Below, piece after piece: positions 26,868 to 34,282 of a stretch of DNA of 64,000 bases (the stretch's first letter is position 1; every line of letters begins with the position of its first letter). A program made the position numbers and the translations under genes. The DNA is from an uncultured Eubacteriales bacterium. Lineage in GTDB: Bacteria; Bacillota; Clostridia; Oscillospirales; QAMX01. The notes beneath the pieces are model-generated. The model was not told the origin of the DNA. It ran no database searches and worked only from the letters and a program-made list of their open reading frames with translations. The stretch spans positions 1 to 64,000 of the forward strand of contig CAKTEH010000011.1 of the NCBI GenBank assembly GCA_934546935.1. Direction: 5' to 3'.

Positions 26868-28091
26868 ATGATGTACATAAGCCTCCCGCAGGCACGGCGT
26901 TTTATGCTGCTTAAGCAAGGGCTGCTGGGAGGATATCGGTTTGCCGGACAGAAAGGAGCGCTGGAATTTATCCGTCAGGCGGGCTGCATCCAGTTTGATC
27001 CGGTCGACACCTGCGGGAAAAACGCGGAGCTTACGTTGCAGTCCAGAGTAAAAGGTTTTACAAAGGAGATGCTGTATGCGCTTTTGTATACGGATCGTGC
27101 GCTTGTCGACTATCCGGATAAGCAGCTCGCTATTTTTCCCGTTGAAGATTGGCCATATTTTGCACGCTGCCGCAATACCGCGCGCGAAAACGCGGCGCGC
27201 TTTCCGGAACTTCCGGGGCTTGAGGCGCAGGCAAAAGCCTATATCCGCAGTAACGGGCCTGTATCTTCGGATGAGTTGCCGGTAGAGGGGGATATTCATT
27301 GGCATTCCTCGATCCACTGGAGCGGGAACTGGCATGGAAAGAGCAACGCCGCGCGCAGTGTTTTGGAACAGCTGTATTCTACCGGCGAACTTGTTATCCA
27401 CCATAAAAACGGGACGCGCAAATTTTACGACCTTGCACAGCGCCATATCCCGCCGGAGATCCTGGGGGCGCCCGACCCACTCCCTGACGATTCTGAGCAT
27501 CTGAAGTGGCGTATCTTGCGCCGGATCGGTGCGGTCGGGCTGCTATGGGACCGGCCTTCAGACGCATGGCTGAATATTTGGGAATTGACTACGCAAACGC
27601 TTCATGACGCGTTTGCACAGCTGTGTGTCCAGGGCTCTATACTGCCGGTACGGGTGGAGGGGATCCGCCAGCCGCTCTATTACCGCGCGGAGGATGCCAG
27701 GCTGATGGAATCTGTTTTGGAAGCGGAAAAAACATTTAGGCCGCGCTGCGCCCTGCTCGCCCCGCTGGATCCGTTCCTTTGGGACCGTAAACTGATCCGT
27801 GCGCTGTTTGGGTTTGATTATGGATGGGAAATCTATACGCCTGCACAGAAGCGGAAATATGGCTATTATGTCCTCCCAATTATTTATGGGGAACAGTTTA
27901 TTGGGCGCATTGAAGCGGCTGCGCAGCATAAGACCCGGACGCTTATTGTAAAAAACGTCTGGTATGAAGACGGTGTGCGGCAGACCAAAAAGCTGCTTTC
28001 AGCGCTTGACCGGGCAGTTGCAGGTTTGGCAAGGTTTAACGGCTGCGAAGAAATTGCCCGGCAGGATATGCTTACCGGGACCTCCCGGTAA
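26868..28091 (+). CDS. YcaQ/AlkX-like winged-helix DNA glycosylase
   Basis: 407 residues of the HTH_42 (YcaQ/AlkZ) family, composed of tandem winged helices. Established members unhook interstrand crosslinks and excise alkylated bases. Their catalytic motif is QXQ in AlkZ and QXD in AlkX; here CIQFDPVDT (about residue 43) gives QFD, matching the AlkX type. Other family stretches are IHWHSSIHWSGNWHG and LLAPLDPFLWDRKLIRALFG. ATG at 26868 or 26871 follows GGGAGAAAGAGGA. A 9-bp hairpin (CTTACCGGG/CCCGGTAAG) spans the stop codon. Confidence 0.85.
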   Translation: MMYISLPQARRFMLLKQGLLGGYRFAGQKGALEFIRQAGCIQFDPVDTCGKNAELTLQSRVKGFTKEMLYALLYTDRALVDYPDKQLAIFPVEDWPYFARCRNTARENAARFPELPGLEAQAKAYIRSNGPVSSDELPVEGDIHWHSSIHWSGNWHGKSNAARSVLEQLYSTGELVIHHKNGTRKFYDLAQRHIPPEILGAPDPLPDDSEHLKWRILRRIGAVGLLWDRPSDAWLNIWELTTQTLHDAFAQLCVQGSILPVRVEGIRQPLYYRAEDARLMESVLEAEKTFRPRCALLAPLDPFLWDRKLIRALFGFDYGWEIYTPAQKRKYGYYVLPIIYGEQFIGRIEAAAQHKTRTLIVKNVWYEDGVRQTKKLLSALDRAVAGLARFNGCEEIARQDMLTGTSR

Positions 28092-28153
28092 GCAGGGTAT
28101 GTCTGAAATACAGGTATCCAGACGCATAAGCGCCATGGATACCCGCGAAATTT

Positions 28154-29017
28154 TCAGTTGATTTCCAGCGGGACCTTACGGCGGGGCGCAGGGAAATCCC
28201 GTTCGATTTGCGCCAGGTCTTCGGCATCCAGCGTAAGGGCAAGCGCCCGTGCATTGTCCTCAACATGGGCAGGCGTTGAAGCCTTTGGGATTGGGATGAG
28301 GTTTTCGCTGCGCAGGATAAAGGCCAGCATAACCTGCGCCAGGCTTGCGCCGTGTTTGTCTGCAATCCCGGCAAGCGTGCGGCTGCGGATAACGCCGCGG
28401 TCCAGCGCGCCGAACTGCGCCAGCGGGCAGTAAGCCATCGCGGTCATCCCGTGCGCCTTCAGCCAGGGAAACAGGTCGAACTCCGGGCCGCGGCAGCCGA
28501 CGTGGTACAATACCTGATCGGTTGCACAGTTTGTCCCACCGGGGACGGCGGCCAGCTGCTGCATGTCATCCGTGTCCAGGTTGGAAACGCCCCAATGGCG
28601 GATTTTCCCGTTTTTGACCAATTCTTCCATGCATGCTGCGGTTTCCGCAAGCGGGATATGCCCGCGCCAGTGCAAAAGATACAGGTCAAGGTATTGTGTC
28701 CCGAGGCGGGAAAGCGTGGCGTCGCAGGCAGCGAAAATCGCATTGCGTCCGGCGTTGTGGGGGTAGACCTTGGAAACAACAAAAATATCTTCTCTGGGAA
28801 ATGTGTGTATTGCCTCGCCAAGCAGACTTTCACTGCGTCCGGAAGCATACATTTCCGCGGTGTCGACAAGGTTCAGCCCCAGTTCCAGGCCGCGCCGCAG
28901 CGTGGCAATTTCGCTTTTCCGGTCTCCGCGTTCCGCCAGGTGCCAGGTTCCCTGCCCAAGGCGGGATACCGGCGCGCCGGAAGCACAGATAAATGCCGGA
29001 TGGGATATAAACTGCAT
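28154..29017 (-). CDS. Aldo/keto reductase
   Basis: 287 residues forming an AKR TIM barrel. The catalytic tetrad is visible: Asp in LVDTAEMY, Tyr in the same motif, Lys in VVSKVYPHN and His in LYLLHWRG. The NADPH-binding end is IPIPKASTPAHVEDNARALAL. These enzymes reduce aldehydes and ketones; the specific substrate is unknown. The ATG at 29017 is chosen because AAGGAG lies nine bases upstream; the frame is open 11 codons further but lacks such a site. Confidence 0.9.
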   Translation of the reverse strand: MQFISHPAFICASGAPVSRLGQGTWHLAERGDRKSEIATLRRGLELGLNLVDTAEMYASGRSESLLGEAIHTFPREDIFVVSKVYPHNAGRNAIFAACDATLSRLGTQYLDLYLLHWRGHIPLAETAACMEELVKNGKIRHWGVSNLDTDDMQQLAAVPGGTNCATDQVLYHVGCRGPEFDLFPWLKAHGMTAMAYCPLAQFGALDRGVIRSRTLAGIADKHGASLAQVMLAFILRSENLIPIPKASTPAHVEDNARALALTLDAEDLAQIERDFPAPRRKVPLEIN

Positions 29018-29088
29018 AAGCTTCACACTCCTTTTCTGACAGTTTAGCACAAATCCCCGTCTTTTGGCAACTGTTTACATTTTCTTCT

Positions 29089-29116
29089 TTGACAAATGAA
29101 AATTTCCTGTTACAAT
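29089..29116 (+). promoter_or_regulatory. Sigma-A promoter of the cyclophilin gene
   Basis: TTGACA and TACAAT with a 16-bp spacer, 28 bp before the ATG. Confidence 0.7.
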
Positions 29117-29144
29117 AATACGGCAGAATATAAGAAGGAGAAAT

Positions 29145-29801
29145 ATGTTTATGAAACGGATATTTGCGCTTTTCTCAATCCTTTTGACTTTATCCTTGCT
29201 TTTTTCCGGATGCGCCGAAAGCGGCGCGGGCGGGGATCCGGGTGCGGACAATGCAAATCCCGACTACAGTTTTGAAGACGGCGGGCTGCTGACGGGGCTT
29301 CACTACGTCGAAATGGAAGTGAAGGATTACGGTACGATGATTATTGAAGTCGACGCCGATGCCGCGCCGGTCAGCGCAACAAATTTTTTGAAGCTCGTCA
29401 ACTCCGGTTTCTATGACGGACTGACTTTCCACCGTATTATTTCCGGTTTCATGGCCCAGGGCGGTGACGGCTCTGCAACAGACCGGGCTGATGAAGCGCA
29501 GACAATTACCGGGGAGTTCGCACTCAACGGTTATGATAATCCGATTTCCCATACCCGCGGCGTGATATCCATGGCCCGCGCACAGGCGTATGACAGCGCA
29601 AGCTCGCAGTTTTTTATTATGCATGCCGACTATACCGGGCTTGACGGTTCCTATGCGGCTTTTGGCCGTGTGATAGAGGGTATGGAAGTGGTTGACGGGA
29701 TGTGCGAAGATGCAGATCCCAACGCGCCTAACGGTATGCTGGAAAAGGAAGATCAACCGGTGATTTCCTATGCGAAGCTCTTAGGGACGGAAAAACCGTA
29801 A
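29145..29801 (+). CDS. Cyclophilin-type peptidyl-prolyl isomerase lipoprotein
   Basis: 218 residues. A lipoprotein signal (FSILLTLSLLFSGC) anchors it outside the membrane, after which an acidic linker precedes a compact bacterial cyclophilin domain: FLKLVNSGFYDGLTFHRIIS, FMAQGGDGS, ISMARAQAYDSASSQFFIM and AAFGRVIEGMEVVD. It would catalyse cis/trans isomerisation of proline bonds in exported proteins. AAGGAG precedes the ATG at 29145; the ATG at 29151 is an alternative. Confidence 0.93.
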   Translation: MFMKRIFALFSILLTLSLLFSGCAESGAGGDPGADNANPDYSFEDGGLLTGLHYVEMEVKDYGTMIIEVDADAAPVSATNFLKLVNSGFYDGLTFHRIISGFMAQGGDGSATDRADEAQTITGEFALNGYDNPISHTRGVISMARAQAYDSASSQFFIMHADYTGLDGSYAAFGRVIEGMEVVDGMCEDADPNAPNGMLEKEDQPVISYAKLLGTEKP

Positions 29802-29864
29802 ACGCATTTGCAAATTTACAGAAACACCAATTTATCTATCTGCAAACTTTATACATTTCTACGA

Positions 29865-29907
29865 AACCTGGGCAAAAGCTTGACTTTTGCTCAGGTTGTT
29901 TTATAAT
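29865..29907 (+). promoter_or_regulatory. Hairpin overlapping a sigma-A promoter
   Basis: AACCTGGGCAAAAG pairs with CTTTTGCTCAGGTT around a 5-nt loop (about 29865-29897), which can end the cyclophilin transcript. The loop and 3' arm also contain TTGACT (29880-29885), and TATAAT follows at 29902-29907 after 16 bp, giving a promoter for the next operon. Confidence 0.55.
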
Positions 29908-30026
29908 GTGAACAAAAGGGAAGCCGGATTTTGGCTTTCTGGAAACTTCCGTATCCAAGACAGTCGGCTGTCTGGAAATAAAGGCGCTGCATCTTGAAAA
30001 AAGAGCAGCAGCAGGAGGAATTGCAT

Positions 30027-30620
30027 ATGGAAAATCGTCAAAAAACACCGGCGCAGAAAACACGCACGCTTGTGGGGATCGCTTTGTTTACCGCAATTGT
30101 GGTTGTTCTGCAGCTGCTCGGCAGCTTCATCCGCTTCGGGCCGTTTTCGATTTCGCTTACGCTGATACCTATTGTGGTTGGTGCGGCGGTCTACGGAGCG
30201 AAATCCGGTCTTTGGCTGGGCTTTGTATTCGGCGTGGCCGTCCTTCTTTCCGGCGACGCGGCTGCATTTTTGCCGGTAAACCCGGTGGGTACGGTGCTTA
30301 CCGTCCTGGTTAAGGGCGCGGCGGCCGGGCTGTGTGCGGGGCTTGCGTATAAAGCGCTGGAAAAGAAAAACCGTTATCTCGCTGTTATTGCGGCGGCTTT
30401 TGTCTGCCCGGTTCTCAATACCGGGATTTTCCTTCTCGGATGTTTATGTTTCTTTATGGAAACGATTGCCGTTTGGGCGGAAAACCTTGGTTTCGGCAGT
30501 GCAGTTGGCACATATATGATCGTCAGCTTGGTCGGTGGGAATTTCCTGTTTGAACTTGCCGTCAACCTGATTTTCAGCCCGCTGATCGTGCGGATTATTA
30601 GAATCGGCAAGAAAGAATGA
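30027..30620 (+). CDS. ECF transporter S component, probably for pantothenate
   Basis: 197 residues with five to six hydrophobic segments and the S-component layout (LVGIALFTAIVVVLQLLGSF; FSISLTLIPIVVGAAVYGAK; a Gly/Ala-rich loop). S components bind a vitamin and use a shared energising module encoded elsewhere. The stop lies 10 bp before coaX, the pantothenate kinase gene, so pantothenate is the most likely substrate (PanT-like); this rests on context. GGAGGA precedes the ATG at 30027. Confidence 0.8.
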   Translation: MENRQKTPAQKTRTLVGIALFTAIVVVLQLLGSFIRFGPFSISLTLIPIVVGAAVYGAKSGLWLGFVFGVAVLLSGDAAAFLPVNPVGTVLTVLVKGAAAGLCAGLAYKALEKKNRYLAVIAAAFVCPVLNTGIFLLGCLCFFMETIAVWAENLGFGSAVGTYMIVSLVGGNFLFELAVNLIFSPLIVRIIRIGKKE

Positions 30621-30630
30621 GGCGCCGTAT

Positions 30631-31398
30631 ATGATACTGGTTTTGGATGTCGGCAATACCCATATTGTTCTTGGCTGTGTGGAAAACGGCGAGATTTCCC
30701 ACGTTGCACGTATGTCCACACAGGAAACCAGGACGGTAGATGAATATGCTGTCGCAATTTCGCAGATTCTTGCTTTGAAAGGTGTAGATTGCACAGGTTT
30801 TGAAGGTGCGGTACTTTCAAGCGTTGTACCGCAGGTGACGGAAGTGCTCGCGCAGGCGGTCAGGCTTTTGACCGGATGCGAAGTGCTCACGGTTGGCTCT
30901 GGTATAAAAACGGGGTTGAATATCCGCATTGATAATCCCGCGCAGTTGGGGCCGGATCTCGTTGTCGGCGCGGTAGCGGCGCTGGAGCTGCATAAACCGC
31001 CGCTGATCCTGATTGATATGGGAACGGCGACGACCTTTTCTGTCATTGACGCTTCCGGCGCATTTTTGGGCGGCGCCATTGTCCCTGGCGTCGGGCTTTC
31101 GCTGGATGCGCTGGTTGCCCGGACTTCGCTGCTGCAGAAGATCCCCTTTGAGATGCCGCGCCGGTGTATTGGCTCCAATACGGCGGACTGTATGAAAAGC
31201 GGCGTTGTGCTGGGCACGGTTTCCATGCTCGACGGCATGATCGAGCGTATTGAGGAAGAACTCGGCGCACAGGCGACGGTGATAGCAACCGGCGGACTGG
31301 CTTCCCGGATTATCCCGCACTGCAGGCATGAAATCCTTTATGACGGCGATCTGTTATTAAAGGGGCTTTGGGCAATCTACCGAAAAAATCATAAATAA
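30631..31398 (+). CDS. coaX: Type III pantothenate kinase
   Basis: 255 residues, normal CoaX length. It phosphorylates pantothenate, the first step of coenzyme A synthesis. Motifs of the ASKHA-fold family are present: LVLDVGNTHIVLG at the N-terminus (phosphate 1), GPDLVVGAVAAL, the catalytic IDMGTATTFSVID, and GGAIVPGVGLSLDAL. It is the second gene of an operon with the S component, so uptake and trapping of the vitamin are coupled. Confidence 0.95.
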   Translation: MILVLDVGNTHIVLGCVENGEISHVARMSTQETRTVDEYAVAISQILALKGVDCTGFEGAVLSSVVPQVTEVLAQAVRLLTGCEVLTVGSGIKTGLNIRIDNPAQLGPDLVVGAVAALELHKPPLILIDMGTATTFSVIDASGAFLGGAIVPGVGLSLDALVARTSLLQKIPFEMPRRCIGSNTADCMKSGVVLGTVSMLDGMIERIEEELGAQATVIATGGLASRIIPHCRHEILYDGDLLLKGLWAIYRKNHK

Positions 31399-31406
31399 CC
31401 GAACGT

Positions 31407-31442
31407 ACCCCGCCGGGATTTTTCCTGGCGGGGTGTGTTTTT
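31407..31442 (+). terminator. Terminator of coaX
   Basis: ACCCCGCCGGGA pairs with TCCTGGCGGGGT (one G-U) and is followed by GTGTTTTT. Confidence 0.85.
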
Positions 31443-31538
31443 GTGCTGCCGGTGCAGTGTAGCTGTACTGGGGTTCTACTTGTGGCCTTGACTTTTTCCA
31501 TCGGAATCTGTTATCCTGAAGAAAAGGGAGAGGAAAAA

Positions 31539-31905
31539 ATGCAGTATCATTTTGCAGTTTGTAATGACCGGGAAACCGACGCTGTGCAGATCGTTTTTAT
31601 TACCGGTTATTCGGATTATATTGCCCAGAGGTATGAGGTGGCGGCGCTGCATTATTTGTGAAGCCTGTGTCAGGTGAAAAACTGTCTGAAGTTTTGACAC
31701 GCGCAGCCGGCAGGCTGGAAAAAGGTGAACGCGTGCTGTTTTTGAAGCTTGGCGGGGAAATGCTGCGTCTGCCGCTTCGGGAAGTTCGTTACCTCGAAGT
31801 GCGCGGCAATTATGTCACCGTACATGCCGCGCAGGATTACAGTCTGAAATCGACGCTTTCCAATTTTGAAAAATCGCTGGATGCGCGTTTTTTCCGTACA
31901 GGCTA
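31539..31905 (+). pseudogene. Remnant of a LytTR-type response regulator
   Basis: The first codons (MQYHFAVCNDRETDA) match the start of an AgrA/ComE-like receiver. About 60 residues, including the phosphorylated Asp, are missing before VQIVFITGYSDYIAQ. After EVAALHYL a one-base loss (TTGTGAAG where TTGCTGAAG is expected) creates a stop; the next frame continues with KPVSGEKLSEVL and the LytTR DNA-binding domain (EVRYLEVRGNYVTVHAAQ). The domain breaks off at RFFRTG. A ribosome-binding site (GGGAGAGG) survives. These proteins usually pair with a histidine kinase, absent here. Confidence 0.8.
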
Positions 31906-32388
31906 CAACGCTTGCCGAAAATGTGGCGCAGCGCGTAAAGGATATCGACTGGCAACGCGTACAGCGCTGATAAATATGGCAGGGCTTTCCGCGATGGTGG
32001 AGCGCCTGCCACAGGGATTGGATACGTATATCAGCCGTGAGGTGTTTGAAGACGGCGTGGAGCTTTCCGGGGGCGAGGCGCAGAAAATCGCGCTGGCGCG
32101 CGCACTTTACAAGGATGCGCCATTTATCATTCTGGATAAGCCGACGGCTGCGCTTGATCCGATTGCAGAGAACAAGTATATACGAAATTCAAGGAGCTGG
32201 TTGGCGATAAGACGGCGATCTATATTTCCCATCGTCTTTCTTCCTGCCGGTTTTGCGAGACAATCGCGGTATTTGATGAAGGCCGGGAGGTCCAGAGCGG
32301 CACGCATGAGCAGCTTCTCGCCGCAGTTGGGAAGTATACCCAGCTTTGGAATGCGCAGGCGCAATACTATCAGAAAAAGGAAAAATGA
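31906..32388 (+). pseudogene. Remnant of an ABC transporter ATPase domain
   Basis: The membrane domain and Walker A are gone. What remains starts with TLAENVAQRVKDIDWQRVQR in one frame and goes on in another with MAGLSAMVERLPQGLDTYIS, signature ELSGGEAQKIALARALY and Walker B FIILDKPTAALDP, where the catalytic Glu is replaced by Lys. After AENK a further frameshift leads to FKELVGDKTAIYISHRLSS and the normal C-terminus ending QYYQKKEK. It is fused directly to the truncated LytTR gene, so a deletion joined the two. Confidence 0.8.
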
Positions 32389-32397
32389 CGATAAAAA

Positions 32398-32498
32398 ATC
32401 CCCCGGGCTGCATCTGGTTCCGGGGGATAAGTTCTGCCCTGCACGCGCTGTGCGTATAGCGGGGAATATTGAAAAAAGCTCCCGGAGGGAGCTTTTTT
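32398..32498. terminator. Two hairpin terminators at the end of xylB
   Basis: GCTCCC/GGGAGC with a 3-nt loop is flanked by A6 and T6 (32472-32498) and works in both directions. A second hairpin ATCCCCCGG/CCGGGGGAT (32398-32428) has its T-run on the minus strand. Confidence 0.85.
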
Positions 32499-32520
32499 CA
32501 TATCCTGCATAAGATGGGAT

Positions 32521-34044
32521 TTAATAATAAAGTTTTGCAAGTTCCTTATACTCAACCTTGAGCGCTTGGTAGAGGCGGTCATAAAGGCGGAAGTATCCGT
32601 CATAGATCTTCGCCTGGTCTGCATCCGGCATAAGCGGCTCATTGGTGCGGATGATCGCATCACAAGCTTCCGGAACGCTGGAGTACAGGCCGGTGCCGAC
32701 TGCCGCAAGGATGGCTACGCCGAGCGCGCCGCCTTCAGAGGACTGGACGGTGGTGATCGGTGCGTTGTAAACGTCAGCCTGGATCTTGCGCCAGACTTTG
32801 CTCTTACCGCCGCCGCCGGAAGCACGGACTTCGCTTGCGGAAATACCAAAATCGCGGAGGATTTCAAGGCTGTCGCGCAGGGAAAATGCAACGCCTTCAA
32901 GGACGGAGCGGATGAAGTGTGCGCGCTGATGCTGGAGGTTGATGCCGAAGAACACGCCGCGGGCGTCGGCATCGCAGTGCGGGGTACGTTCGCCGATCGG
33001 GTAGGGCAGATAAATGAGACCTTCGGAGCCGGCCTGAATCTTGGCGGCGGCCTGATCCATCAGATAGTATGGGTCAACGCCCATAACTTTTGCGGTATCC
33101 ATTTCGGGGCCGCAGAAAGCGTCGCGGAACCAATGGAGGGAACTGCCCGCGCCCTGGGTGCAGCCCATCAGATGCCATGCGCCAGGTACGGCGTGGCAGA
33201 AGCTCTGGATGACGCCGGACGGGTGGACCTTAACGGTATCGGTGTGTGCAAAGATGGTGGCGGAGGTGCCGATCATTGCGGAAACAACGCCCTCGCGCAC
33301 AATGCCGTTACCGACAGCACCGGCAGCCTGATCGCCCGCGCCGCCTGCAATGGGGGTGCCGGCCTTTAAGCCGGTAAGTGCCGCAGCCTCTGCATTGACA
33401 ACGGAGCTGATAACCGGGGACTCATAAACAGGAGCCAGCCAGTTCTTATCAACGTCAAGCTTTTCGAGGACTTCGTTGGACCAGCAGCGATTGGCAACGT
33501 CGAGGTACAGCATACCGGAAGCGTCGGACACCTCAGTTGCAAACTCGCCGGACAGCTTATAACGGATATAATCTTTCGGAAGAAGGATTTTGTCGATTTT
33601 TGCGTAAATTTCGGGTTCATGGTTATAAACCCAGCGGACTTTCGGCGCAGTAAAGCCCACGAGCGCAGGGTTCGCGGTCAGTTCAATAAGGTGCTGCGCA
33701 CCGATGATGGAGGTGATCTCCTCGCATTCGGCTACGGTGCGCTGGTCACACCAGAGAATGGCGGGACGGAGTACGCGGCCATTTTTGTCGAGCAGTACGG
33801 AGCCATGCATTTGGCCGGAAAGGCCAATGCCTTTGATCTCGGAAGCGTCGATGCCCGCTGTGACCTGCTTCAGGGTCTCACAGACTGCATTCCACCACAG
33901 CTCCGGGTCTTGTTCTGCCCAGCCGTTAGCCGGCTGAGACATGGGGTATTCGCGCAGCGCGGATGCGATCGTAGTGCCGGACTCGTCGAAAAGCACGGTT
34001 TTCGTACCGGACGTACCGATGTCGATACCAATTAAGTATGCCAC
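32521..34044 (-). CDS. xylB: Xylulokinase
   Basis: 507 residues, FGGY carbohydrate kinase. It phosphorylates D-xylulose to xylulose-5-phosphate for the pentose phosphate pathway. Motifs: N-terminal phosphate loop IGIDIGTSGTKTVLFD; GLSGQMHGSVLLD (xylulose contact); LWCDQRT; adenosine motif GAGDQAAGAVGNG; and ASGGGGKSKVWRKIQADVYN near the C-terminus. The start is GTG at 34044 with CAGGAGG upstream; the frame continues 31 codons further but without support. No xylose isomerase or transporter gene is adjacent. Confidence 0.93.
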   Translation of the reverse strand: MAYLIGIDIGTSGTKTVLFDESGTTIASALREYPMSQPANGWAEQDPELWWNAVCETLKQVTAGIDASEIKGIGLSGQMHGSVLLDKNGRVLRPAILWCDQRTVAECEEITSIIGAQHLIELTANPALVGFTAPKVRWVYNHEPEIYAKIDKILLPKDYIRYKLSGEFATEVSDASGMLYLDVANRCWSNEVLEKLDVDKNWLAPVYESPVISSVVNAEAAALTGLKAGTPIAGGAGDQAAGAVGNGIVREGVVSAMIGTSATIFAHTDTVKVHPSGVIQSFCHAVPGAWHLMGCTQGAGSSLHWFRDAFCGPEMDTAKVMGVDPYYLMDQAAAKIQAGSEGLIYLPYPIGERTPHCDADARGVFFGINLQHQRAHFIRSVLEGVAFSLRDSLEILRDFGISASEVRASGGGGKSKVWRKIQADVYNAPITTVQSSEGGALGVAILAAVGTGLYSSVPEACDAIIRTNEPLMPDADQAKIYDGYFRLYDRLYQALKVEYKELAKLYY

Positions 34045-34102
34045 AAAAAAATCCTCCTGTGTATTGATAATGAATTGCAGTATGCCGATTTTGGTTATCA
34101 AG

Positions 34103-34131
34103 ATTATATCACAGGAAAAACATTTTATCAA
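34103..34131 (-). promoter_or_regulatory. Sigma-A promoter of xylB
   Basis: On the minus strand TTGATA and TATAAT are 17 bp apart, about 60 bp upstream of the GTG start. Confidence 0.7.
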
Positions 34132-34206
34132 GCGCAACTGTATTTCCGGCGCAAAAACCGGAACGATAATCCTGGTGATTTGTACGGATTTTCTTAGGAA
34201 AAACCC

Positions 34207-34235
34207 TTGAAATATTTGTTACTTTTTGTTATAAT
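34207..34235 (+). promoter_or_regulatory. Sigma-A promoter of recJ
   Basis: TTGAAA and TATAAT with a 17-bp spacer, in AT-rich sequence about 48 bp before the recJ start. Confidence 0.7.
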
Positions 34236-34282
34236 TAATTAACAAATTATTGGTTTACATAAAATTCCGAACGGAAAAGGTG

